From NCBI GenBank assembly GCA_035307785.1, contig DATGHS010000494.1, forward strand, positions 1 to 15,179: 15,179 nucleotides of DNA, read 5' to 3'. Position numbers and translations under genes: made by a program. Source of the DNA: DATGHS01 sp035307785. Its GTDB lineage: Bacteria > Planctomycetota > Planctomycetia > Gemmatales > Gemmataceae. Positions 7,262-15,136 of the stretch are shown here, piece by piece; position 1 is the first letter of the stretch, and each line of letters opens with the position of its first letter. The notes under the pieces were generated by a model. That model made no database searches. It worked only from the letters and a program-made list of their open reading frames with translations, and was not told the origin of the DNA.

Positions 7262-7306
7262 ACCTTCTACCGCGTCGCCGATCCGATCCGAAGGGGCGGG
7301 CCACGA

Positions 7307-8200
7307 TTGACAACGTCATCCTTGCAATGTCGTCTTTGCGGCGAAACGGCGGACGAGTTGTTCAGCCTGCGCGTGCTGCGGCAGTTTGATGTCAGGTATT
7401 ATCGCTGCGCGCATTGCGACTTGATTCAAACCGAGGAACCTTATTGGCTGGCGCAGGCATATTCTACCGCTTATTCGGCGCTCGATGTCGGCGTGTTGAA
7501 TCGCAATCTGTTTTGCAGCCGGTTGACGTTGGCCGTGGCCACGCTGCTGGGCGTCCCCTGGGCGACGCCATGTTTGGACTATGGCGGCGGCAACGGCATC
7601 TTCACGCGCCTCATGCGCGACGCGGGGTGCAATTTCTTGTGGCACGATAAGATCGGGCCGAACTTGTACGTTCGCGGTTTCGAAGGAGAGCCGCAGATCG
7701 CATATGCATTGGTTACTTGTTTCGAAGTTTTCGAGCATTTTGCCAACGTGCATGATGAACTGGCTGCGCTCTTCCGCCCGCGGCCCGATTTTGTGCTGGT
7801 AGGGACGTTTCTGCATTCGAACCCGGGGAAAGACTGGTGGTATCTGGTGCCGGATAGCGGGCAGCACGTCGCGTTTTACTCGCGGCAAACGATGCAGCAG
7901 ATCGGCACGCTGTTCGGCTACGAGGCGGTTTGTGGGGAAGACTATGTTTTGTTCATCCGGCACGGAAAGAAGGTTGCGGCCTGGCGACGGGCGCTCATTG
8001 GCTGGATATTGAATTCGAATTGGCTGGCTAACGTCGTCGGGTTTTTATTTCGGCAAACGCGTTCAACGGAAGCCAGCATGGCGCGCGATCACGCCGCGGT
8101 GAAGGCGAAGATGCCGGCCGACCGATCTGCCGTCTCCCCAACGGGGAGAGGGGGAATGCAAACGGAGAATAATCGCCGGGATGGCCAACCCAGTGCGTGA
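7307..8200 (+). CDS. Zinc-ribbon class I SAM methyltransferase
   Basis: This 297-residue protein has an N-terminal zinc-binding module, Cys8-x2-Cys11 and Cys34-x2-Cys37, followed by a class I methyltransferase fold. Motif I is CLDYGGGNGIFTRL (89-102) and the acidic motif CFEVFEHF (138-145) lies where family members carry their catalytic or SAM-binding loop. This arrangement is typical of methyltransferases acting on nucleotide-linked sugars or glycans. The start is TTG 7307, preceded by an AAGGGGCGGG ribosome-binding stretch at 7291-7300 with about 6 bases of spacing. A TAG at 7259 closes the frame upstream. The last ~30 residues come from palindromic repeat DNA (see 8133-8149) and are probably not part of the conserved fold. 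The stop overlaps the GTG start candidate of the next gene (GTGA at 8197-8200), so the two are likely co-translated. The substrate is unknown. Confidence 0.87.
   Translation: MTTSSLQCRLCGETADELFSLRVLRQFDVRYYRCAHCDLIQTEEPYWLAQAYSTAYSALDVGVLNRNLFCSRLTLAVATLLGVPWATPCLDYGGGNGIFTRLMRDAGCNFLWHDKIGPNLYVRGFEGEPQIAYALVTCFEVFEHFANVHDELAALFRPRPDFVLVGTFLHSNPGKDWWYLVPDSGQHVAFYSRQTMQQIGTLFGYEAVCGEDYVLFIRHGKKVAAWRRALIGWILNSNWLANVVGFLFRQTRSTEASMARDHAAVKAKMPADRSAVSPTGRGGMQTENNRRDGQPSA
8133..8149 (+). repeat. Palindrome inside methyltransferase 3' end
   Basis: TCTCCCC (8133-8139), AAC, GGGGAGA (8143-8149): a perfect 7-base stem with a 3-base loop. This CTCTCCCC/GGGGAGAG type of palindrome is, from memory, a frequent dispersed intergenic repeat in GC-rich bacteria. 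Here it is translated as the SPTGRGG tail of the methyltransferase. Confidence 0.6.
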
Positions 8201-8208
8201 GCGGGGAA

Positions 8209-9459
8209 ATGCGCATAGCCCATTTCATTCATCGCTATCCGCCGGCACGCGGTGGGTCCGAGGCTTATCTTCAACGGTTGAGCCGGTTCCTGGCGCAGCA
8301 CGGGCACACGGTTTCCGTCTGGACCACCAATGCTTTGGACCTGGAAGCCTTCTGGAGCCGGCAAGGGCGGACACTCGCCAAAGGAGAGGAATGGGACGGC
8401 AGTGTTCGCGTGCAGCGATTCGGGCTCTCACGTTGGCCCGGGCGCGGCCGGATGTTGCGGGCCCTCGCGTGCTTGCCGGGTGAACAATGGAAATGGATCA
8501 CCGATCACTTTGGACCGATGTCGTTTCCCATGTGGTGGCGAGCGGGGCGACCGGCAGACCAATTTGACTTGGTGCATGCGTTGGTATTTCCCTGGCCGTG
8601 GCATATCGTTTGCGCGCGCCGGCTCGCCCGGCGACAAGGCATCCCGTTCCTTATCACCCCATTTTTGCATCTGGGCGATCCGGAACACCCGGACGATGAG
8701 ACCCGCCGGCAATTCGCGACGCCGATCATGCGCTCGCTGCTGCAATCGGCGGATCGAGTATTCGTGCAGACCTCGTTGGAACGCGCTGGCGCGATAGAAC
8801 TCGGAGTGGAGGAAGCGCGCATTGTCGTGCAAGGGCTGGGCGTTGACGCTGCGGAATGCACAGGCGGCAACCGGGCTCGCGCGCGGGCGCAATGGAACGT
8901 CCTAGATGACGAAGTTGTTGTCGGCCATCTGGCGAATCTGTGCGTCGAGAAAGGGTCGACCGATCTGCTGCAAGCAGCCGCGATGCTGTGGAAAAAAGGC
9001 AGCCGCTTTCGCGTTGTGCTGGCCGGCACGCAGGCATTGAACTTTCAGCTGTTTTGGGAACAATTCGAAAACAAAGAGCTCGTCGTGCTCGCTGGTTCGC
9101 TGGACGAACAACAGAAGCGCGACTTTTTCGCAGGGATCGATCTGTTTGTTCTGCCGAGCCGCAGCGATTCGTTCGGCCTGGTTCTGCTCGAAGCATGGGC
9201 CAACGGCCTCGCCAATATTGCCTACCGGGCCGGCGGCGTGGCCGAAGTCATTCATCACGACGAAGACGGAATACTGATCAGATGCGGCGACTTGGAAGCG
9301 CTGGCCGGTAGCATACAACAACTAATCGAGAAGCCGGAGTTGCGCCAACGATTGGGCAATCGCGGCCGCGAGCGTACGCAGCGCGAATTCGGCTGGGCCG
9401 ACAAGCTAAGGCTGGTGGAGCAAGTATATGAAGAAGTCGTTCGCGGCGGGAAGGGCTAA
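8209..9459 (+). CDS. GT4-family glycosyltransferase
   Basis: This 416-residue GT-B glycosyltransferase uses an activated sugar to extend a glycan on the cytoplasmic side. The N-terminal Rossmann domain starts with the classic RIAHFIHRYPPARGGSEAYLQRL (2-23, glycine-rich acceptor loop). The C-terminal donor-binding domain shows GHLANLCVEKG (239-249), FVLPSRSDSFGLVLLEAWANG (313-333) and AGGVAEVI (341-348). The usual E-x7-E pair is present as Asp320-x7-Glu328, a conservative change in the first residue. ATG 8209 gives the standard family start. GTG 8197 would add four residues and overlap the methyltransferase stop by four bases (GTGA), so coupling is likely with either start. The gene ends tail-to-tail with the FkbM-like gene, with stop codons overlapping at 9456-9459. 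Family certain; sugar specificity unknown. Confidence 0.93.
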   Translation: MRIAHFIHRYPPARGGSEAYLQRLSRFLAQHGHTVSVWTTNALDLEAFWSRQGRTLAKGEEWDGSVRVQRFGLSRWPGRGRMLRALACLPGEQWKWITDHFGPMSFPMWWRAGRPADQFDLVHALVFPWPWHIVCARRLARRQGIPFLITPFLHLGDPEHPDDETRRQFATPIMRSLLQSADRVFVQTSLERAGAIELGVEEARIVVQGLGVDAAECTGGNRARARAQWNVLDDEVVVGHLANLCVEKGSTDLLQAAAMLWKKGSRFRVVLAGTQALNFQLFWEQFENKELVVLAGSLDEQQKRDFFAGIDLFVLPSRSDSFGLVLLEAWANGLANIAYRAGGVAEVIHHDEDGILIRCGDLEALAGSIQQLIEKPELRQRLGNRGRERTQREFGWADKLRLVEQVYEEVVRGGKG

Positions 9460-10364
9460 CTGCCGCTGGCTGGCCTCGGCATTTGCAAGGGGCCGTAGCT
9501 GCGTGGGAATTCCAAGATCGGCGCGTTCGTACCCCGGCCGTCGCGCGGCCGGATGAGCCAGTAGCGGGGGGGTTCGTAATGATTCTCCGCACTGAATGGC
9601 GCGGCAAAATGATCGCCGCATAAGTCGCTGCGGACAAAAAAGGCGTTTACACCGGCGAGATTGCAGCCGACGAGGTTGTAGCCGAACTGGCGGCCGAGAA
9701 GTTCCAGCGCTTTCAGGCTCGCGCCAAAGCAGAGCGTGCCATCAAACATCTCCGCAGGATCGTACGGCACTTTCCAGTCCACTGCCGCGGGCCAAGCGGC
9801 GTTGTATTCCACGACGACAACGCGCGCAGAGATCTGTCCGAGAGCAGACCAAATCCAGTACGTGTTTTGGTCCACGTCGATAGATAACAAATCGACTTCG
9901 GTCGGAGCGCCCGCTTGTTGAAGCGCGCTGGCCACGTTTTCACCAGTTACAAATAATTCGATGAGATGCAAGCTGCGATCGACCTGCGCCCGTTTGCAGC
10001 CCACGCGGATCTTACGAACGCATTCCGGATCGCCTTCGAGCCAAAAGCCCGACCAGCCTTGCGTAAGTAGAAAGGCTGTGTTGTTTTCCAACCCATCGCC
10101 CACGCCAATTTCCACAAAAGTGCGATTCTTGGTGCCAATGCGCCGGAAGATCTCGGCAATGATGCCATCCTCGCCGCCCTGTGAGTATACCTGGTGCTCC
10201 CAGGCCAAAAGGCGCCGGGGGTCGCGGTAGCGCTCGTCGTTCCGGAGTTGCAAAACATAGGCTTCCTGATGCAGGCGAATGAGGCAGGCGAGCGATTGCA
10301 ACAAGTTCTCCTGACGACTGGGCGGCCCAGTAGTTGCAAGCAGGCGCTGGATCCAAGAGAACAT
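9456..10364 (-). CDS. FkbM-like SAM-dependent methyltransferase (QGGEDGI type)
   Basis: This is a 302-residue methyltransferase-like protein. Visible motifs: YSQGGEDGIIAEIFRRIG (60-77), an entry motif of this subgroup; the SAM-binding FVEIGVGDGLENNTAFLL (83-100) with acidic WLEGDPECV (108-116) after the next strand; and DLLSIDVDQNTYWIW (158-172), then VVVEYNA (183-189). Such proteins are usually found in polysaccharide or glycan clusters and are thought to O-methylate sugars. The frame is open far upstream, but residues before ATG 10364 are a shadow of the neighbouring gene. ATG 10364 has a perfect GGAGG (10370-10374) five bases ahead and lies 11 bases after the stop of the upstream gene, so the two form an operon. 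The last ~20 residues overlap nothing except the four-base stop overlap with the convergent GT4 gene. Role inferred from family and context. Confidence 0.88.
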   Translation of the reverse strand: MFSWIQRLLATTGPPSRQENLLQSLACLIRLHQEAYVLQLRNDERYRDPRRLLAWEHQVYSQGGEDGIIAEIFRRIGTKNRTFVEIGVGDGLENNTAFLLTQGWSGFWLEGDPECVRKIRVGCKRAQVDRSLHLIELFVTGENVASALQQAGAPTEVDLLSIDVDQNTYWIWSALGQISARVVVVEYNAAWPAAVDWKVPYDPAEMFDGTLCFGASLKALELLGRQFGYNLVGCNLAGVNAFFVRSDLCGDHFAAPFSAENHYEPPRYWLIRPRDGRGTNAPILEFPRSYGPLQMPRPASGS

Positions 10365-10369
10365 CGCGG

Positions 10370-10374
10370 CCTCC
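10370..10374 (-). promoter_or_regulatory. Ribosome-binding site deciding methyltransferase start
   Basis: The minus-strand sequence reads GGAGG with five bases before ATG 10364. It settles the start of the downstream FkbM-like gene against the much longer open frame that runs through the neighbouring gene. Confidence 0.8.
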
Positions 10375-10375
10375 G

Positions 10376-11350
10376 TTACGGAAGTAGCAGCACGTCGGTA
10401 TGGTCGAGGCCGCCAAGAGATGCGACAAGGGCGGCCAGGTCGCCTATGGTGCGTGGCTCGGACTGACCAGAAAGCAGTGCGCGGGCATCTACAAAGTGCC
10501 TGAAAAACTGCCGGCAGACATCGAGGAAACGATCGATGCCGCCCTGTGCGTTCAAACCCGCCGGCCACACTTCGACCCAGGCCGACACGCCCGCTAGCCA
10601 CAGACTCCGGCCCGATTGCAGGACGTCGCTTTCGTAACCTTGCGTATCGGTCCAGACCAGGGCAACGTCGTCGGTGAGAATGCCCTCCATGTTCACTAGG
10701 GCGTCCAGAGTTCGGGCCGACACTTCGACCGTTCCAGCCTGGTAATGTTCCAGCGGGTAGCCTTGTTTTCCTTCCGGTCCCTGCACTTCGCACTGCCCGG
10801 GCTCGTCGGGCAGCACCATCGTAAGCTTTTCCGCGGTTGCCGAGATGGCAAGTTGCCGGCAGCGGATTCGTTCCGAGAGGCGATTGTCTGCGACATTGCG
10901 ACAAAGGAACAAAAAGGTCTCGGGGACCGGCTCGCAAGCGACGAACGATTTTTGGCTGGCCAAGGCCATTGGTATGCAAGTGTCGCCGATATTTGCGCCC
11001 ACATTGATAATGGTCGTGCGCCGGTTCCAATGCGGATGGTATTTGCCGAGCCATGCCAATAGCTGATCGATTTCCTCTTTTTGGAATCCGCCGGCGAGGA
11101 ATAGTTGGCGGGTAATCTGGCTGCGCACCGATCCGGTCCAAATTATGTTATCGCGGCGAAAGGATATGGCCTGCATCCATTGCGGCAGCGAGTCCCAAAG
11201 CGCCTCCGCGTAGTCGGTTCTCGATGCGGTATTTAGAAACCGGCGGGCGATTTGTTTATGTGCCCATTCGCGGCGCTGCGCGGAGAATGGTTGGACGCCC
11301 AGAATGGAATTGGCGAGGAGGGTAAACCAGGAGTCGGAAGGTGCGTTCAC
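10376..11350 (-). CDS. FkbM family methyltransferase
   Basis: This is a 324-residue FkbM-type S-adenosylmethionine-dependent O-methyltransferase. Motif I is TIINVGANIGDTCIPMAL (113-130), followed by the acidic SAM-ribose site FVACEPVPETF (136-146), the SARTLDAL hinge (211-218) and VWTDTQGYESDVLQSG (232-247), which is the FkbM signature for the catalytic-domain strand (usually DVEGxE). The N-terminal ~100 residues are an extra domain without a motif I recognise. The start is GTG 11350, because a TAG lies seven codons upstream and the next Met is residue 59; no clear ribosome-binding site is seen. It is the upstream member of a two-gene unit with the QGGEDGI-type methyltransferase. The two share little sequence beyond the SAM fold, so they are not a recent duplication. 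The likely substrate is a glycan sugar made by the neighbouring glycosyltransferases. Confidence 0.9.
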   Translation of the reverse strand: MNAPSDSWFTLLANSILGVQPFSAQRREWAHKQIARRFLNTASRTDYAEALWDSLPQWMQAISFRRDNIIWTGSVRSQITRQLFLAGGFQKEEIDQLLAWLGKYHPHWNRRTTIINVGANIGDTCIPMALASQKSFVACEPVPETFLFLCRNVADNRLSERIRCRQLAISATAEKLTMVLPDEPGQCEVQGPEGKQGYPLEHYQAGTVEVSARTLDALVNMEGILTDDVALVWTDTQGYESDVLQSGRSLWLAGVSAWVEVWPAGLNAQGGIDRFLDVCRQFFRHFVDARALLSGQSEPRTIGDLAALVASLGGLDHTDVLLLP

Positions 11351-11380
11351 GGGAGATGCCGAGCAGCGCTACGCTGTGGA

Positions 11381-11435
11381 AGCACCTGCCGCGCCACGCC
11401 TGGACCGAGTGGCTAGTCGCGGCGCAGCAGGTGCT
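11381..11435 (-). terminator. Long hairpin between hppA and FkbM gene
   Basis: Arms at 11381-11398 and 11418-11435 match in 16 of 18 positions, and the two mismatches become G-U pairs in one orientation. The loop is 19 bases. It lies about 37 bases after the hppA stop and before the FkbM start. Position fits a terminator or attenuator or a REP-type palindrome. No U-tract follows on the minus strand, so it is not a standard intrinsic terminator. Confidence 0.5.
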
Positions 11436-11471
11436 GGAATCGATCGGTTGACGGGTTGGCCGAGTGCCGGG

Positions 11472-14357
11472 TCATGGCGCTCCGCTGGCGCCGGCCGCAG
11501 CGGCGCGCTCGAATTCTTCGTCCATCGCCCGCATCTCGGCATTTTCGCGCTTCGATTGCCACCACGACCAACCCACGGCGGCCAAGGCGAGTGCCACGAC
11601 CATGACGCCAATTACGGAGGCAACGCTCGATTCACTGGTTTGCTCGCCGCCAACCAGGCTGTACTTCATAACCAGCGGCAGAACGAGCAGGCTGACCATG
11701 TTCATCACTTTGATGAGCGGGTTCACGGCTGGTCCGGCGGTGTCTTTGAGCGGATCGCCGACCGTGTCGCCAGTTACACTGGCCTTGTGTGCCTCGGAGC
11801 CTTTACCGGTCAACGGTCCCTTGGGCTGGTCTTCAATGGTCTTCTTGGCGTTGTCCCACGCGCCGCCGGAATTCGCCATAAAGACGGCCAATAGCTGGCC
11901 GACCACAATCATACCGGCCAGGAACCCACCAAGGGCGACAGGCCCAAGTAGGAAGCCGACTAAGATGGGCGTAAAGATAGCCAGCAAACCCGGGCCAACC
12001 AGTTCCTTTTGGGCGGTGCCGGTGCAAATATCCACGACCCGGCCGTAATCGGGCTTCTTGGTGCCGGCCCAAATCTCTTTGTCCTTAAACTGCTTGCGGC
12101 ATTCCTGCACAATCAAGTATGCGGCCCGGCCGACTGCACGAATGGTCATACTGCTGAATAGAAAGGGCACGGCGCCACCGATTAGCATGCCAATGAACAA
12201 ATACGGCTCAGCCACAGTCAGTTTCGCGGCCTTCTCCATAAATGCTGTGGTTGTCAGCGTGTTAATGCCTTCCTCGGAACCGGTGGCCATCACGGCGATG
12301 AAACTGGCGAACAGCGAGACTGCCGCGATGACGGCCGAACCGATGGCAATGCCTTTCGTTATGGCTTTGGTCGTGTTGCCGACGGCATCGAGGTCAGCGA
12401 GAATTTGCCGCGAGCGCTTATAATCCTCCGGCGGCATATAGCCCTCGTCGCCGGGTTTGAGCGGTTGGTTTTGCGAATCGCGGTTATAACCCATTTCGCC
12501 AATGCCGTTGGCGTTGTCAGCCACGGGACCGAATACATCCATGCTGATCGTATTACCCGTGAGCGTGAGCATGCCGATACCGCACATGGCGACGCCGAAG
12601 GCAATGAAAATGGGGTTGGTACCGCTATAGATCATTACCGAGGCAAGGATGGCGGCGGCGATGATGATCACGGCCCAGACCGTGCTTTCGTAGCCGACGG
12701 CGAGTCCCTGAATGATGTTCGTGGCATGGCCGGTGCGGCAGCTCTTGGCCAGCGACTTTACAGGATTGTACTCCGTGCCGGTCCAGTATTCCGTGCAGAA
12801 GTTGAGCGCAATGGCGAGAATAATGCCGATGAGGCAGGTCCAGGCCGCGCGCATGTCGAGGCCATAAGCCACGGGGTCAAACCACCAAGATCGTTCCCAC
12901 GGCCCCCCCTCCTTCCCTCCGACTAGCGGCACAATTTCGATTGCCTTCGCATACACTCCCGGCGCCTCGGCAATTTGTTTCTTTTCACTGGGCGACTTCG
13001 ATTTCCAGGTATTGACAACTTTGGCTTGGTATTCCTCCAGTTCTTTCAAGCGCTTAGCCCCACCAACCGTATCGTAGGGTACTGTCTCCTTCGCATGGCG
13101 GGTTTTCATTTCTTCAGGCGACTCTACGCCAAGTGCTTTGTCAAACGCCGAGTTCTGATACAAGCCCCGTTCTACTGCCAAGTTGACCACATATTCCTTT
13201 TCGAAGCGCAAGTAGAAGAAACCCAAGATGAGGAATCCGATTACGCTGATGATCGAGCCGAGCCAGAAGCCGCGATTGACGGCGCGCATGGCAACCTTCA
13301 CGTCGCCGGCATCGCCGGTGCGAACGGTGTAGGTGCTGATGATCGAACCGATGACACCAATGGCACGGACCAGCAACGGGAAGATCACACCCTTGTGGCC
13401 GAAGCTGGCGTAACCGAGGATCATCGCGGCCACGATGGTGACTTCGTAGCTCTCGAAAATGTCGGCGGCCATACCGGCGCAGTCGCCAACGTTGTCGCCC
13501 ACATTGTCCGCAATGGTTGCGGCATTGCGCGGGTCGTCTTCGGGAATATTCGCTTCAATCTTGCCGACCAGGTCGGCGCCCACGTCGGCAGCCTTGGTGT
13601 AGATGCCGCCGCCGACACGCATAAACAGTGCCAGCAGCGTGCCGCCGAAGCCGAAGCCGAGCAGCGCTTCATACGCTTTTTCACCGAAATAGAGGAAAAT
13701 CAGCGAGCCGCCAAGGAGGCCCAAGCCGTCCGTTAGCATGCCAGTGATCGTGCCGGTCCGATAGCCGATTTGCAGCGCCTTGCCAAAGCTTTCTCTAGCC
13801 GCGGCGGCCACACGAAGGTTGCCCGCGGTGGCCAGTCGCATACCGACGAAGCCGACCGTTGCCGAAAAGATCGAGCCGATGAGGAAGGCGATGCCACGTC
13901 CGAGCGCGATCTGCACGTGTTCCGAAAACCCCGGTGCGGAAGATGCCATGCCCCAGGGCCATTTGGTCAAAACCAGCACAATTGTAATGACGACAATTAG
14001 CACGCCGACGGTCGTGAATTGCCGCTTCAGATATGCATCGGCCCCCTCCCGCACGGCCTGGGTAATTTCTTGCATCCGCGACGTGCCGGTACTGGCTCCG
14101 TACACCTGGCGAATCAGCGAGAACGCGTAGCCGAGGCCGCACAGCGCCACAACCACGTTCATGATGAGTGCGACCTGTTCCCATTTGCTATAGGCCGGGT
14201 CGGTGAGAAAACTAAAGGGCCGCCAACTGGCCGCCTCGGCCGAAACTACACTGCTCGCCTGGCCTTGGCCCATAATGCCGATGACCATAAACGCCAGCAT
14301 CAGGAAGAGCCAGCGGTTCGAAAACCGTCTCTGCATGGGAGAGCGTTTCAATGCCAT
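11472..14357 (-). CDS. hppA: K+-independent H+-translocating membrane pyrophosphatase
   Basis: This integral membrane ion pump couples hydrolysis of pyrophosphate to proton translocation. The family signature is unmistakable: GGGIYTKAADVGADLVGKIE (249-268, substrate/Mg site), then NIPEDDPRNAATIADNVGDNVGDCAGMAADIFESYE (270-305), GPVADNANGIGEM (610-622) and VTGDTVGDPLKDTAGPAVNPLIKV (861-884). GNTTKAITKG (660-669) has Lys664 and Thr667, the signature of K+-independent enzymes, which are proton pumps. Many hydrophobic helices are visible throughout. At 961 residues it is well above the usual roughly 650-800. Two hydrophilic insertions stand out, about residues 385-500 (Lys/Glu-rich) and about 625-652, plus an N-terminal hydrophobic extension (14-40). 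ATG 14357 has AAAAGGAA about 10 bases upstream; Met8 is an alternative start. It is a single gene followed by a strong hairpin. It would also scavenge PPi from biosynthesis. Confidence 0.97.
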   Translation of the reverse strand: MALKRSPMQRRFSNRWLFLMLAFMVIGIMGQGQASSVVSAEAASWRPFSFLTDPAYSKWEQVALIMNVVVALCGLGYAFSLIRQVYGASTGTSRMQEITQAVREGADAYLKRQFTTVGVLIVVITIVLVLTKWPWGMASSAPGFSEHVQIALGRGIAFLIGSIFSATVGFVGMRLATAGNLRVAAAARESFGKALQIGYRTGTITGMLTDGLGLLGGSLIFLYFGEKAYEALLGFGFGGTLLALFMRVGGGIYTKAADVGADLVGKIEANIPEDDPRNAATIADNVGDNVGDCAGMAADIFESYEVTIVAAMILGYASFGHKGVIFPLLVRAIGVIGSIISTYTVRTGDAGDVKVAMRAVNRGFWLGSIISVIGFLILGFFYLRFEKEYVVNLAVERGLYQNSAFDKALGVESPEEMKTRHAKETVPYDTVGGAKRLKELEEYQAKVVNTWKSKSPSEKKQIAEAPGVYAKAIEIVPLVGGKEGGPWERSWWFDPVAYGLDMRAAWTCLIGIILAIALNFCTEYWTGTEYNPVKSLAKSCRTGHATNIIQGLAVGYESTVWAVIIIAAAILASVMIYSGTNPIFIAFGVAMCGIGMLTLTGNTISMDVFGPVADNANGIGEMGYNRDSQNQPLKPGDEGYMPPEDYKRSRQILADLDAVGNTTKAITKGIAIGSAVIAAVSLFASFIAVMATGSEEGINTLTTTAFMEKAAKLTVAEPYLFIGMLIGGAVPFLFSSMTIRAVGRAAYLIVQECRKQFKDKEIWAGTKKPDYGRVVDICTGTAQKELVGPGLLAIFTPILVGFLLGPVALGGFLAGMIVVGQLLAVFMANSGGAWDNAKKTIEDQPKGPLTGKGSEAHKASVTGDTVGDPLKDTAGPAVNPLIKVMNMVSLLVLPLVMKYSLVGGEQTSESSVASVIGVMVVALALAAVGWSWWQSKRENAEMRAMDEEFERAAAAGASGAP

Positions 14358-14439
14358 GGATCGATATTCCTTTTCGGGCTATGTTTGCAACACCGTGACC
14401 GCCAACTTCGTGTCATTTTTCACAAAGGTAGATGCACAC

Positions 14440-14469
14440 GGTATATGAAACGCCCTTACCCGGAAGCAA
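14440..14469 (-). promoter_or_regulatory. Possible sigma70-type promoter for hppA
   Basis: On the minus strand TTGCTT (14464-14469) and TATACC (14440-14445) are separated by 18 bases, about 83 bases before the hppA ATG in the only sizeable gap upstream of that gene. Both boxes are partial matches to consensus, so this is a weak suggestion. Confidence 0.25.
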
Positions 14470-14488
14470 GGGGTTTTGGGAAGAGTTT

Positions 14489-15136
14489 TCAGGCATTAAT
14501 GAGCTGACCATCGTTCAATTTGACGATCCCGCCGACCAGAACAGCGCTGGCACGGCCCCGCACCGTTTGGCCGTGCCAGGGGCAGTTGCGGCTTTTGGAC
14601 TGGAATTGCTCCACGTCGATCTTCCATTCCGCTTGCGGGTCGATGATCGTAACGTCGGCGATCTTGCCGGTGTGTAGCGAGCCGCGCTGGCGGTCGATGC
14701 TTAAAACCTTGGCCGGGTTGATGGTGAGCTTTTCGATCAGTTGCGGCCACGAGAGCCGCTTCTTTTCGATTAATTCGACCACGCAGACCGGTAGCAATGT
14801 CTCCAGGCCAATGATGCCGTTCGGCGTTTGATCGAACTCCCGCGTCTTCTTTTCGCGCGAATGCGGTGCATGATCGGTCGCAATCACTTCCAGCGTGCCG
14901 TTCCTCAAGCCTTCGAGAACGGCATCGACATCTTTTGGCGTGCGCAGCGGCGGCGACATTTTGTAATTGCTGTCGTAAGTTCGGAGTGAAGCATCGGTGA
15001 GACAGCAATGATGAGTGCACGCTTCGCCAGTAACGCGGACGCCTCGCTGTTTAGCACTGCGGATCAGCTCGACGTTCCGGCCGCGCGCCGATGCTGAGCT
15101 AATTCTGGGGTGCCACGACCACGGCTTTGCGTGGCC
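14489..15136 (-). pseudogene. pyrC: Dihydroorotase, N-terminal half missing
   Basis: Dihydroorotase closes carbamoyl aspartate to dihydroorotate in pyrimidine synthesis. The fragment clearly carries the C-terminal half: NVELIRSAKQRGVRVTGEACTHHCCLTD (including the conserved His pair region), YDSNYKMSPPLRTPKDVDAV, the metal/catalytic ATDHAPHSREKK, GIIGLETLLPV, a TINPAKVL stretch, and the C-terminal VRGRASAVLVGG. The frame remains open upstream of Met 14959 to a TAG at 15137-15139, but family resemblance stops near 15100 (residues ISSASARGRN) and the rest is repeat-like. No alternative minus frame to 15179 restores dihydroorotase, so the N-terminal HxH zinc site and the bridging Lys are absent. 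The only start codon is the internal ATG 14959. It could be a true truncation, a repeat insertion or an assembly junction. The gene is divided from hppA by about 130 bases and transcribed in the same direction. Confidence 0.8.
15112..15135. repeat. Palindromic repeat at dihydroorotase breakpoint
   Basis: GCCACG (15112-15117) and CGTGGC (15130-15135) form a 6-base stem with a 12-base loop. The inner CCACG and CGTGG give an alternative 5-base stem around GCTTTG. It sits just where dihydroorotase similarity ends. From memory, CCACGGCTTTGCxGTGG-type palindromes are frequent in planctomycete intergenic DNA, but this was not searched. Confidence 0.5.

Noticed and set aside
5467..7389. 640-codon plus-strand open frame
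   Set aside because: It runs antisense through the whole glycosyltransferase gene at 6226-7089, begins in repeat DNA and has no recognisable domain. It is a GC-rich shadow frame.
10365..11141. N-terminal ~259 codons of the long minus frame ending at 9456
   Set aside because: This part overlaps the FkbM gene in another frame and is Arg/Pro-rich nonsense. A GGAGG and ATG at 10364 mark the real start.
11304..12048. Plus-strand frames antisense to hppA
   Set aside because: hppA on the minus strand is unambiguous; these are shadows.
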